Shown piece after piece: positions 51,845 through 61,500 of a stretch of DNA of 64,000 nt. Source of the stretch: Novosphingobium capsulatum NBRC 12533 (lineage in GTDB: Bacteria; Pseudomonadota; Alphaproteobacteria; Sphingomonadales; Sphingomonadaceae); NCBI RefSeq assembly GCF_001598375.1, contig NZ_BCYV01000009.1:124001-188000 (forward strand), read 5' to 3'. The position numbers and the translations under genes are program-made. Each line of letters starts with the position of its first letter. Positions within the stretch are counted from its first letter, which is position 1. A model generated the notes under the pieces. The model saw nothing but the letters and a program-made list of their open reading frames with translations. It searched no databases and was not told the origin of the DNA.

Positions 51845-53227
51845 CTACTTCTTGCCTTCGGCCTTTTTCTTCTTCATCGCATCGTGAAAGCGATCGGCCC
51901 AGCCCGGCTTGACCAGTTGCTCGGCCCGCACCAGGCGCAGTTCTCCATCAGACACATCGCGCGACACCGCGCTGCCCGCCGCCACGATAGCATCGGCGCC
52001 GATGCGCACCGGGGCGATCAGGGCCGAGTTGGAGCCGATGAAAGCGCGCTCGCCAATCACCGTGCGATACTTGAAATAGCCGTCATAGTTGCAGGTGATC
52101 GTGCCCGCGCCGATGTTGGCGCCGGCGCCCACGTCAGCATCGCCCAGATAGGTCAGGTGGTTGGCCTTGGCACCGGCACCCAGGCGCGCGTTCTTCACTT
52201 CCACGAAATTGCCCACGCGGCTGTTCTGCTCCAGCGTGGCGCCGGGCCGCAGGCGGGCGAACGGCCCCACCGACACCCCGCTTTCCACGGTGCAGCCTTC
52301 GAGATGGCAGAACGCGTGGATCACCACGTTGTCCGCCACGGTGACACCTGGGCCAAACACCACGTTCTGTTCCACCGTCACATCGCGACCGAGCACGGTA
52401 TCATGCGAGAACCACACGGTTTCGGGCGCGACCAGGCTGGCGCCGTCGGCCATTGCCGCCAAACGGCGGCGCTGCTGCCAGCGGCCTTCGGCCTGGGCCA
52501 GTTCTGCCCGGCTGTTGATCCCGGCCACTTCGTCGGGATCGTCGGTCACCACCACGGCGCAGGTCTTGCCCGCCGCATTGGCAACGTTGACGATATCGGT
52601 GAGGTAATATTCGCCCTGGGCATTGTCGTTGCCCACTTGCGCCAGCAGCGCAAAAAGGTCGCTGCCCTTCACCGCCATGAGGCCGGAATTGCACAGCGTG
52701 CAAGCGCGCTCGGCCTCGCTCGCATCCTTGTGCTCCACCATCTTCACCACGCGGTCACCCTCGGCGATGACCCGGCCATATTGCAGGGCATCGTCAGGGC
52801 GGAAGCCGAGCACGACCACGGCCGGGGCATCGGCCGCATGCAACCGATCGAGCATGGCCTGCATCGTCTGCGCGCGCACGAACGGCACGTCACCATAGAG
52901 GATCAGCACATCGCCGTCGAAACCATCGAGCGCGCTTTGCGCCTGCTGCACGGCGTGGCCGGTGCCCAGCTGCGGTTCCTGCACCGCAATCGTGGCGCTG
53001 CCGCCCAGCGCCTTTTCCAGCTGGTCGCGACCATGGCCGGCCACCACCACCTGCCGCGCTGGCGCAAGCTGTGCCGCGCTGGCCATGAGATGCAGCAGCA
53101 TCGGCCGCCCGGCAACCGGATGCAGCACCTTGTGCAGATCGCTTTTCATGCGGGTGCCCTTGCCTGCAGCAAGGATGACAAGAGCGAGAGGAGCGGTGGT
53201 CGAGGGCGACTGGGTTTGCGTGGTCAT
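51845..53227 (-). CDS. glmU: Bifunctional UDP-GlcNAc pyrophosphorylase/glucosamine-1-P acetyltransferase
   Basis: The 460-residue protein has the N-terminal nucleotidyltransferase LVILAAGKGTRMKSDLHKVL (signature GxGTRM) and the C-terminal left-handed beta-helix with GVTVADNVVIHAFCHLEG and IGAGTITCNYDGYFKYRT, where acetyltransfer takes place. It ends with a Lys-rich tail. It is divergent from gph. Confidence 0.97.
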   Translation of the reverse strand: MTTQTQSPSTTAPLALVILAAGKGTRMKSDLHKVLHPVAGRPMLLHLMASAAQLAPARQVVVAGHGRDQLEKALGGSATIAVQEPQLGTGHAVQQAQSALDGFDGDVLILYGDVPFVRAQTMQAMLDRLHAADAPAVVVLGFRPDDALQYGRVIAEGDRVVKMVEHKDASEAERACTLCNSGLMAVKGSDLFALLAQVGNDNAQGEYYLTDIVNVANAAGKTCAVVVTDDPDEVAGINSRAELAQAEGRWQQRRRLAAMADGASLVAPETVWFSHDTVLGRDVTVEQNVVFGPGVTVADNVVIHAFCHLEGCTVESGVSVGPFARLRPGATLEQNSRVGNFVEVKNARLGAGAKANHLTYLGDADVGAGANIGAGTITCNYDGYFKYRTVIGERAFIGSNSALIAPVRIGADAIVAAGSAVSRDVSDGELRLVRAEQLVKPGWADRFHDAMKKKKAEGKK

Positions 53228-53288
53228 GGCTGCATCCTTGCCAGCTTATGCTTGCAGTTTCCAGAACGGGTGGGCACTGGCTTGCAAC

Positions 53289-53960
53289 ATGACCGATTTT
53301 CCATTTTCCATCGTTGGGTTCGATCTGGACGGCACCCTGTGCGATACCGCCGCTGACCTGGGCAACGCGCTCAACCGCACGCTGGAATATGCCGGGCGGC
53401 AGACCTTCCCGCTCGATGTGGTGCGCCGCTTCATCGGCGGGGGATCGGGGCAGATGCTGCGCAATGCCCTGGCCGAAAGCGGCGGCTATGACGAGGCAGA
53501 GTTCAAGCCGCTGCAGGATCGCCTGTTCACCTATTACGGCGAGGCGATCGCGGTGCATTCCCGGCTCTATCCTGGCGGGGCAGAAATGCTCGACGCACTG
53601 GCGGCGCGCGGCGTGACCGTGGCGGTGGCGACGAACAAGCGCGAGGAATTTGCGCGACAGTTGCTGGACGAACTGGGCCTTTCACCCCGCTTTGCCACGA
53701 TAATCGGCGGCGATACGCTGGGCCCGGGCAAGGCCAAGCCGGCGCCCGACATGCTTGAGGAAATGATCGCGCGCTGCGGTGGCGGCCGGGCCGCGTTCGT
53801 GGGCGATACCACGTTCGACATTGGCGCGGCGCGCGCAGCTGGCCTGCCGGTCGTGGCAGTCAGTTTCGGGTTCCATGACCTGCCGCCGCCGCTCTTGGGT
53901 GCCGACGCGGTGATCGATCACTTCGATGCGCTGGTGCCAACGCTGACGGCGCTGGGCTGA
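53289..53960 (+). CDS. gph: Phosphoglycolate phosphatase-like HAD hydrolase
   Basis: The 223-residue enzyme has HAD motif I FDLDGTLCDTAADL, motif II VAVATNKREEF, the Lys of GKAKPAPDML and motif IV FVGDTTFDIGAARAA. Its similarity is highest to phosphoglycolate phosphatases. Closely related HAD enzymes of other substrate range cannot be ruled out. Its end overlaps the convergent topoisomerase by 43 bases. Confidence 0.88.
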   Translation: MTDFPFSIVGFDLDGTLCDTAADLGNALNRTLEYAGRQTFPLDVVRRFIGGGSGQMLRNALAESGGYDEAEFKPLQDRLFTYYGEAIAVHSRLYPGGAEMLDALAARGVTVAVATNKREEFARQLLDELGLSPRFATIIGGDTLGPGKAKPAPDMLEEMIARCGGGRAAFVGDTTFDIGAARAAGLPVVAVSFGFHDLPPPLLGADAVIDHFDALVPTLTALG

Positions 53961-54961
53961 GCATCGAGCAGCGCGAGCAGCCCACGCTCGTCGCGCGAGA
54001 GCCATTGCCTAGCGCGGGGCAATCGCAGCCCCGCGCGCCATTCCGCCTGATCGGGCACGAGGGCCAGCACGGCGGGATGGATGTAGCTCTTGCGGGCAAT
54101 CGTGGGTGTATTGCCCAGTCGATCGGACACCTGCGCCAGCAGTTCCTTGAGCGGCGCGTTCTGTTCTGCATGGGCCAGCGCGCCAAATGCCAGAACGCTG
54201 GCATGCCAGGTGCGGAAATGCTTGGCGGTGAATTCCGCCCCGGTCACGCTGCGCAGCCAGGCGTTGATATCGGCCGAGCCGACCGGACATGGCGCGCCAT
54301 CCTCGCCCAGGTACTGGAACAAGTGCTGGCCGGGCAGGTCCTGCATCCGCCGCACGAAACGCACGAGGGCGCGATCGGTCAGGCGCATGTCCCGCTCCAC
54401 GCCCGACTTGGCACGAAAGCGCAGCCGCAGGCTTTGCCCGCGCAGCTCGACATGCTTCATCCGCAGTGTCGTGGCGCCAAAGCTGGCATTGGCGCGGGCA
54501 TAGGCCTCGTTACCGATGCGAATCGCACCGGTGTCGAGCAGGCGGACCACCGAGGCGATGCAGCGTTCCTGGCTGAGCCCCCGGCCCGATAGCGCTGCTT
54601 CGACGCGGGCGCGGATCTTGGGCAGCAGCGCGCCGAATGCCGCGCAGCCATCAAACTTTTCCGCCTCGCGCGCGGCGCGGAAATCGGGGTGATAGCGGTA
54701 TTGCTTGCGGCCGCGCGCATCGACGCCGGTCGCCAGGATATGGCCATGCGGCATCGGGCAGAACCACGCGTCGCGATAGGCCGGTGGCAGCGCCACCGCA
54801 TTGAGGCGGTCGATCTCTGTCCGGTCGGCGATACGCTGCCCGGCATGATCGCGATAGCACCATCCGCGCCCCGCGCGCCGCCGCGTGATGCCCGGTGCAC
54901 TATCGTCCACATAGACCAGTCGGCTCTTGCCCGATTCCTGCAAAACGGCTTTCCTGTTCAA
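53918..54961 (-). CDS. DNA topoisomerase IB, poxvirus-like
   Basis: The 347-residue enzyme relaxes supercoils by a 3'-phosphotyrosine. The N-terminal domain has WCYRDHAGQRIADRTEIDRL and PPAYRDAWFCPMPHGHILAT. Catalytic Arg residues lie in the RIGNEAYARANASFG stretch, and ARKSYIHPAV contains the active Tyr. No usual ATG precedes it. The TTG at 54961 with GGAGAGG six bases before is the best start. It ends inside the convergent gph gene. Confidence 0.88.
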   Translation of the reverse strand: MNRKAVLQESGKSRLVYVDDSAPGITRRRAGRGWCYRDHAGQRIADRTEIDRLNAVALPPAYRDAWFCPMPHGHILATGVDARGRKQYRYHPDFRAAREAEKFDGCAAFGALLPKIRARVEAALSGRGLSQERCIASVVRLLDTGAIRIGNEAYARANASFGATTLRMKHVELRGQSLRLRFRAKSGVERDMRLTDRALVRFVRRMQDLPGQHLFQYLGEDGAPCPVGSADINAWLRSVTGAEFTAKHFRTWHASVLAFGALAHAEQNAPLKELLAQVSDRLGNTPTIARKSYIHPAVLALVPDQAEWRAGLRLPRARQWLSRDERGLLALLDAQPSAVSVGTSASK

Positions 54962-55067
54962 CGCTTGCCTCTCCGACAGGCCAACGCCACAACATGTCTT
55001 GCAGTTCCCCCGGCGCCTCGTCAGAATGATAGGCAACCTAACAAACTTCCGTTGCAGAGGAACGACC

Positions 55068-55934
55068 ATGTCCGAAGAATATACGCCGCCCAAGGTCTGG
55101 ACCTGGGACAAGGCCAACGGTGGTGCTTTTGCCAGCGTCAACCGCCCCACGGCCGGCCCCACCCACGACAAGGATCTGCCGGTGGGCGAGCACCCGTTCC
55201 AGCTCTATTCGCTCGGCACGCCCAATGGCCAGAAGGCCACGATCATGCTGGAAGAGCTGCTGGAAGCCGGCATTGCCGAAGCCGAATACGATGCCTGGCT
55301 GATCAAGATCTTTGAAGGTGACCAGTTTTCATCGGGCTTTGTCGATATCAACCCCAACTCCAAGATTCCCGCGCTGGTGGATCACAGCGGCGCCACCCCG
55401 TTCCGCGTGTTCGAATCCGGCGCGATCCTGATGCATCTGGCCGAAAAGTTCGGCAAGTTCCTGCCCACGCAAAACCCGCCGCGGGCGGAATGCCTGTCGT
55501 GGCTGTTCTGGCAGATCGGCTCTGCCCCGTTCATGGGCGGCGGCTTTGGCCACTTCTACAACTATGCCCCGATCAAGATCGAATATGCGATCGATCGCTA
55601 TGCCATGGAAACCAAGCGCCTGTTCGACGTGGCCAACCGCCGCCTGGCGGAAAGCCGCTACCTGGGCGGCGAAGACTACACCATCGCCGACATTGCCGCC
55701 TATACCTGGATGGGCAATCTCTATCGCGGCGAAGCCTATGGCGATGCGGCCACATTCCTTTCGATGCACGAATACGAGCACGTCGGTCGCTGGGTGGGCG
55801 AGATCGACCAGCGCCCCGCCGTGCTGCGCGGGCGCCTGGTGAACAGCGCCAAGGGGATCGCCGAACGCCACAGCGCTGCCGATTTCGACAGCCTGCCGCC
55901 CGAAAAGCTCAAGGGCATCGTCAAGGGTTTCTGA
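55068..55934 (+). CDS. yghU: Glutathione transferase YghU type
   Basis: The 288-residue protein matches the YghU/YfcG group: VWTWDKANGGAFASVNRPTA, HDKDLPVGEHPFQLYSLGTP and NGQKATIMLEELLEAG at the thiol site, then NPNSKIPALVDHSG. Such proteins have disulfide-reductase activity with glutathione. The ATG at 55068 has GAGGAACG before it. Confidence 0.93.
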   Translation: MSEEYTPPKVWTWDKANGGAFASVNRPTAGPTHDKDLPVGEHPFQLYSLGTPNGQKATIMLEELLEAGIAEAEYDAWLIKIFEGDQFSSGFVDINPNSKIPALVDHSGATPFRVFESGAILMHLAEKFGKFLPTQNPPRAECLSWLFWQIGSAPFMGGGFGHFYNYAPIKIEYAIDRYAMETKRLFDVANRRLAESRYLGGEDYTIADIAAYTWMGNLYRGEAYGDAATFLSMHEYEHVGRWVGEIDQRPAVLRGRLVNSAKGIAERHSAADFDSLPPEKLKGIVKGF

Positions 55935-56057
55935 CCGCCCTGACACTGCCCCAAGGCACCTGCGCCCTCCCCTTCGGGGGGGGCGCAGGCATCGCCAAGT
56001 TATCCCCAGCTACCCCCTTCCCATTCACGATTGGCCCGCTATAAGCGCGCGCTCTGC

Positions 56058-56132
56058 TGGGGCGTCGCCAAGTGGTAAGGCACCGGTTTTTGGTACCGGC
56101 ATTCGCAGGTTCGAATCCTGCCGCCCCAGCCA
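56058..56132 (+). tRNA. tRNA-Gln (UUG anticodon)
   Basis: Acceptor TGGGGCG pairs with CGCCCCA. D arm GCCAAGTGGTAAGGC, anticodon loop TTTTGGT showing UUG, T arm CAGGTTCGAATCCTG, and G-CCA at the end. All stems pair cleanly. Confidence 0.97.
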
Positions 56133-56407
56133 GATTTGCTGTCCATGAAGCCAACCGGCGCGGGCAGAGCACCCTCCATATCCGCCAATCTTGCTTTTGC
56201 GCACAGCGCGCTGCTTGTCTCCAGCAGCCCGCCCATGAGCACGCGGGCACCCCGTTTCGTGCGGAAGCGGGACCGACCTGACCCAATGCGGGCGCAATCG
56301 GCGTTGTTATACCAGCGTCAAACAGCTATTGCCCCGCGCCGGGGACGATTGGAGGTCGGGGTTGTTGCGCGTGAATCGATGGCTTGGCCGGGACGGCGGG
56401 ACGGCCG

Positions 56408-57388
56408 ATGGCTGATCGCGCCCTGGCAAGACAAGCCCCGGCGCCTTTGCTTTCCGCCCTGCCTGTTGCCCCCTCTCCTGCTCCAGTGCCGTCTGTCGCG
56501 CTGGTCTACAATCCCCATGCCGGGAATTTTTGCGCGCGCACGCTGGAACGTTGGCGCGCCGCGTTGACCGCCGCCGGCCACGCCACGCGCCTGGTCGACA
56601 GCCTTGACTATGCCGGCGCGCCGCAGCGCCACCGCGCCGATGTCGTGTGCATCGTCGGCGGCGATGGCACCGCGCGGCTGGTGGTGGAAGCCGAACTGCA
56701 CGCGCCACGCATCACCCCCGCGCCAGCCGTGCGCCACGCCTTGCTACCGGCCGGGACGGTAAACCTTATCGCCCGTGAAACCGGCTGCGGCACCGATCCG
56801 GCAGGGCTGGTGGCGGCACTGGCGCAGCATGATGCCCCTGCCCTGCAATATCATGGGCTGCTCGATGGCGCGGCCTTCCTTTGCTGCGCCTCGGTCGGGC
56901 CAGACAGCGCCGTGGTGGCGCGGGTGACGCCTGAGGCCAAGCGGCGGTGGGGCCGCGCCGCCTATGGCCTGGCGCTGATTGCCCAGCTCTGGCGCTGGCC
57001 TCGCCAGGCCCTGGCGGTGACGATCGACGGCGCAGCCCACTGCGCCGAAGCCGTTTTCGTGCTCAAGGGCCGCTTCTATGCCGGGCCGTGGACTCTCGAT
57101 CCCCAGGCAGACTTGCGTTGCCGCGAATTTCGCGTGCTGCTGCTGCCGCGCGCCCGCCGGCGCGACATTGCCCGGCTGGCCCTGGCGGCCATGGTCAGCC
57201 CGCGCTTTGCCGATCCGGCCTGGCAGCGATTTTCGGCGCAGACCGTCACGGTGACGGGGCAAGGCGCCGTGCCGATCCAGGCCGATGGCGACATTCTGGG
57301 GCAAACGCCCGCCCGGTTCAGCTTGGCGACAGCGCCCATCGCGTTTCTCTCACCTGCGGCGCGACAGACCACAAGGGACCAGGCCTGA
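56408..57388 (+). CDS. Diacylglycerol/sphingoid kinase-like protein (DAGK catalytic domain)
   Basis: The 326-residue protein has VALVYNPHAGNFCA at the nucleotide site, VCIVGGDGTARLVVEAELHA (GGDGT motif) and LLPAGTVNLIARETG, all typical of the DAGK/YegS/LCB5 family. These enzymes phosphorylate diacylglycerol, ceramide or sphingoid base. The end (FLSPAARQTTRDQA) overlaps the following PAP2-type gene by one base. In sphingomonads, which make sphingolipids, the lipid acceptor could be a ceramide, but this is not proven. Confidence 0.85.
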   Translation: MADRALARQAPAPLLSALPVAPSPAPVPSVALVYNPHAGNFCARTLERWRAALTAAGHATRLVDSLDYAGAPQRHRADVVCIVGGDGTARLVVEAELHAPRITPAPAVRHALLPAGTVNLIARETGCGTDPAGLVAALAQHDAPALQYHGLLDGAAFLCCASVGPDSAVVARVTPEAKRRWGRAAYGLALIAQLWRWPRQALAVTIDGAAHCAEAVFVLKGRFYAGPWTLDPQADLRCREFRVLLLPRARRRDIARLALAAMVSPRFADPAWQRFSAQTVTVTGQGAVPIQADGDILGQTPARFSLATAPIAFLSPAARQTTRDQA

Positions 57389-58506
57389 TGCGCCCGCAGA
57401 TCGAACGAGAACCTTGTGATGATGCTGTCCAGCCCCGGTCTCTTGCGCCGCCGCCACACCCTGGTCCTTCGCGGCCGCGCCCGATGCCCGTTCCACCACC
57501 CAGCGGCACAGCCCACCCTTTCCAGCCGATGACGCCTGAAACATCGTTGGCGCCCGTACGCGCCGCGCCGCCGGTCGATCGCTGCCTGTGGGCACTGGTC
57601 GGCGGTTCGGCGCTGGTCGTCATGGCCATGATGGTGGGCAATCGCCTTCCAGTCGTGGTGGCGAGCCCGTCCTTCGCGGTGCTGGCCCTGATTGTCGCCC
57701 TGTTCTTGGCCACCTGGCGCCACTGTGCTCGCGCCACCACGCCGTTGCAGGCCCGGCTGCGCAACCTCAGCGAATATGGCCTGATCCTGATCGCGATCGG
57801 CGTGCTTGGCGCGGTGGCCAGCTATCAGGTGGCAGCGATTTCGCGCGGGTTCTGTGACGATGCCCTGCAACGGTGGGACGAGGCACTGCATTTCGACTGG
57901 CTCGGCCTCTATGCCCTGGTGGTGCGCCATCCGGTGCTGCAATATACCGGATCGGCGGCCTATAACGCCGTGTTCCTGTACCCCTGGGCCATTCTCATCT
58001 GGCACAGCTGGAAGAGAGAGCGCGACAAGGCGCGCGAGTTCCTGCTCACCTTCTGGCTGGCCGCGGTCATCACGCTGGTGCTGTTTCCGCTGTTCCCGGC
58101 ACGCGGCGCGCTATCGCACCTGTGGCACGGCGCGGTGCCCTATGCGCCCAGCAACGGGCTGGACCAGGGCACGGTGATCGCCGCCCTGCGCGCCCATCGC
58201 CTGGCCGGAATCGAGCTGTCTTCGGTCACTGGCCTGGTATCCGCGCCCAGCTTCCACACTGTGTGCGGCCTGCTGTTCATCACCTTTTCGTGGCGGATCG
58301 CGCACCTGCGCCCACTGATCGTGCCGCTCAACCTCATGCTGCTGGCCGCCACCCCGATCGAGGGATCGCATTACCTGGTCGACATGGTGGTGGGCGCCGC
58401 CGTGGCTGGGGCGGCCTATGTGCTGGTGCGCAAGCGCGTGGCCTTGCTGGCCTGGGTCCAGGGCATCGCCGCCAGGCGCCTCCGCCCCGCTGCCGTTACG
58501 CGCTGA
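57388..58506 (+). CDS. PAP2-superfamily membrane protein, AUR1-like
   Basis: The 372-residue protein has a Pro-rich N-terminus (about residues 20-50) and six or more membrane spans. The signatures VSAPSFHTVCGLLFI and EGSHYLVDMVVGA correspond to PAP2 motifs C2 and C3 in the AUR1-like subgroup, which in fungi moves phosphoinositol to ceramide. It overlaps the DAGK-like gene upstream, so the pair probably acts on one lipid pathway in the inner membrane. Ordinary phosphatidate phosphatase activity is the alternative. Confidence 0.85.
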   Translation: MRPQIEREPCDDAVQPRSLAPPPHPGPSRPRPMPVPPPSGTAHPFQPMTPETSLAPVRAAPPVDRCLWALVGGSALVVMAMMVGNRLPVVVASPSFAVLALIVALFLATWRHCARATTPLQARLRNLSEYGLILIAIGVLGAVASYQVAAISRGFCDDALQRWDEALHFDWLGLYALVVRHPVLQYTGSAAYNAVFLYPWAILIWHSWKRERDKAREFLLTFWLAAVITLVLFPLFPARGALSHLWHGAVPYAPSNGLDQGTVIAALRAHRLAGIELSSVTGLVSAPSFHTVCGLLFITFSWRIAHLRPLIVPLNLMLLAATPIEGSHYLVDMVVGAAVAGAAYVLVRKRVALLAWVQGIAARRLRPAAVTR

Positions 58507-58580
58507 TCTCTTCCTGTTGCTACCGACCTGAGTCCGCTTGATGGGCAGGCACGCACCCGTGCGCGCGCCTGCCCATGGCC

Positions 58581-61500
58581 TCAATAGTCCTTACTGGCCT
58601 TCACGCTGATCTGTTCGTCTCCGATCGTCGAGATCGTGGCGAGCAGGGCCAGCCAACGGGTAATGCGGAATTCGATCGAGGTGGCGTTGTAGCCGCGCCC
58701 GTCAGTCACCAGTTCCAGATAGAACCGGCGGCCCAGGTACTTGCCCACTGCGATCGACGTGCCGCGCCCGGTGGTGGCATCAGCCCCCACGATGCGCAGG
58801 CGATCGAGCCCGATGGCGCTGCGCACCTTGTTGATCGGATCGCCGCCCCCGCCACCGCGCAGGCTGGCCAGCGCCGAGGCCAGCTGCACCGCTTCCGGCG
58901 CCGAAATCTGCGTGATCGACGTGCCGAACAGCAAGCGGCTGAGCAGCTCTTCCTCGGGCAGCGCGGGGGTTGAGCTAAACGCGATGGAGGTATGCGCCGC
59001 CGTGCCGGTGATGCTGATCGTGGCCGTCACCCCGTTGGCATCGCCCGTGGCGACGATATCGAGCTGCGGATCGATCGGCGTGGAGCCGGTAAAGCGGATC
59101 TTGCCGCGCGTCAGGTCAAAGCGCTTGCCGGCAAATTCATAGGCCCCCCGGATCACTTCGGCGGTGCCGGTGATCTCGGGCGCGGCAGTGGTGCCGCGCA
59201 AGTGAATGTCGGCGCCCCATTCGCTGTCGAGGCCCATGCCGCGCACGGCCACGCGATTGGCGGCGACGGCATCGATCATGAACTGCCATGGCGCCGAAGG
59301 CACCTTGGCCGGGGCGGCATCGGCCGGGGCGTTGATTTCACGCGTCTTGATCGTCGGCAGATCGGCCGCGGCACTGGCCTTGCCCAGCGCCCAGCTGGCC
59401 TGGTCGATCCGCACGCGCCCGGCAATGGTACCGCCATTGCCGGTGCTGATCACCCGCAACGGCCCAGTGACCGTTGCCGACATATCGTCGCGCCGGATCA
59501 ACTGGGCGTTGTTGGCCGCCAGGCGCAGGTCGATGCCCACGCCCTTGGTGGCGATGGCCGAGAGGTCGATCGTGCCGCTGCCTTCCACCTTGCCGCCATT
59601 GCTGGTGGTGCCGGCAAAGTGCTGCAACGCCAGGTGCGAGGCATCGAAGCTGCCCGCAGCTTCCACATTCTGGATATCGGCCCCGATCAGCGAAGAGCGC
59701 ACGCGCAAGCCCTTAGCCGCCAGCGCGCCGGACAGCACCGGGGCATCGATCGTGCCGGTAATGTTGGCAGTCGCGCCCAAGGGGCCGGTAAAGTCGAACG
59801 CTTCCACCCCCGCCAATCGCCAGAGCGATTCGGCCGGTCCGCTATAGCGCACCTGCGCCTTGAGCTTCCCGCCGCGCAGGCGTTCGGCCAGCGTGCCGCC
59901 ACGCGGCAGATCGGCGATCGCCGCCTGCAAGCGTCCGCGCACCGCGCCCTGATCCTTGACCACGGCGCGCGTCTGCAACGACGCGGCATCGAGTTGGCCA
60001 ATCAGATAGAGATCGACCGGTTGCGAGGTAAGCACCAAGCCGGAGCGCGAGAAATTGCGCACCTGGATCGCAACATGGCCTTGCGGCGCGCCGGTGCCAT
60101 CGTCGCTGTAATCGATCAGGCCCGATGCCAGGCCGCCCAGGCCAAGATCAGCCACGGCGATATCCAGCACGGACAGCGGCATCCGTGCGACCTTGAGGTC
60201 GATCTTGGTCGGCCCGCCCAGCACATGGCCTTCGGCGATGACGATGCCGCGGCCGAAAGTGACCTGCGTGGGATTGAGCTTCCAGCCCTCGCCCTCGCGC
60301 TCCATCACCATGCGGCGCGGCATGTCGACCGTGCGGCCGGCATAGTTGCCGGCAACATAGGCGACGATCTTGTCCGGCTCGAACGCGGCGGTGCCCTGCA
60401 GCGCGAATTGCGTGCCGCGGCGCCCGGCGATGGACGCGGTGACGCTGCCCGAGCCGTTGACCAGCGCGGCGCTGGCCGCCATCCGGCCGATGAACACCTT
60501 GCCCGTCGAAAGCCCCTGCGCCGTGACGTTGGCGGTCAGCGTGCTGTTGCCCTTGGCGAACAGGCCGTCCACGTCGATCTTGGCATTGCCGATGGCCAGC
60601 GGCATGTCGCCACCAAACTTGGCATTGCGTGCCAGGATCAGCGCCTTGACCATCTGCCCGCCATCCTGCGGCGCGAGATGAATCGTGCCGTCGAGCCCAC
60701 CGCCCTTGAGCGCGAGATCGCCGGTCACCCCACCGCTGCCCAGCGTGACGCCGCCGGTCACGTCGGTTTGCCACACGCGCAGGAACTGGATCTGCAACCG
60801 GGTGGGCCCGCCCTTGGGGGAAAACAGCCCCATCGAGCCGTTGAACGGCCCCAGGCGCGATTGGCCTTGCGCGGTAATGCCCAGGCCATCGGCGATCGGA
60901 CTGATGCCCACGCGCACGTCTTTGAGGCCAGCGGCCGGCAGCGGGCTGGCAAAGACCAGTTCCGCATGCGGGCCATCCTTGGCCATGCGCGCGTCGACGG
61001 TGAACGGGCCGTAATCGGTGGAGCGGCCCTGGCCGACCACGCTGGCGGTGCCGTCCTGGCCAACCTGGCCATCCATCGTCAGGGTCAGCTTGGGCGCGTT
61101 AACCGCAACCTTGCGCAGCGTGAGCGGGATATTGCCGCCCATCCGCGCGCTGCCGGTAAAGCGCACGTCACCGCCGGCGAGATTGGCCAGCGTGGCGTTG
61201 CTGAGGCGCGAGAGGCGCCCGGCGGCATTGGCCTGGATCGACCACGGCAGGTTGTCACCCACCTTGATCAAGACCTTGGCCGTGCCATCGAGCATGCCGA
61301 CATCGGGCACGGCAAAGCCGCGCGCCACAATCGGCCCGGCCAGAGCATAGCCGCCGCGCGCGATATCGCCACGCAGCGTCAGCCGCGCATCGAGGCCCTT
61401 GAGATGCAGCGCCAGCGGATCGGCCGAGAGCGCATTGCCGCGCAAGACCAGGCTGCCTTGCAGCCGCGCGCCCGACAGATGCTGATCGACCATCGCCTGG

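Noticed and set aside
50163..51887. 574-residue plus-strand frame across glmS
   Set aside because: Antisense shadow of glmS with no recognised motif.
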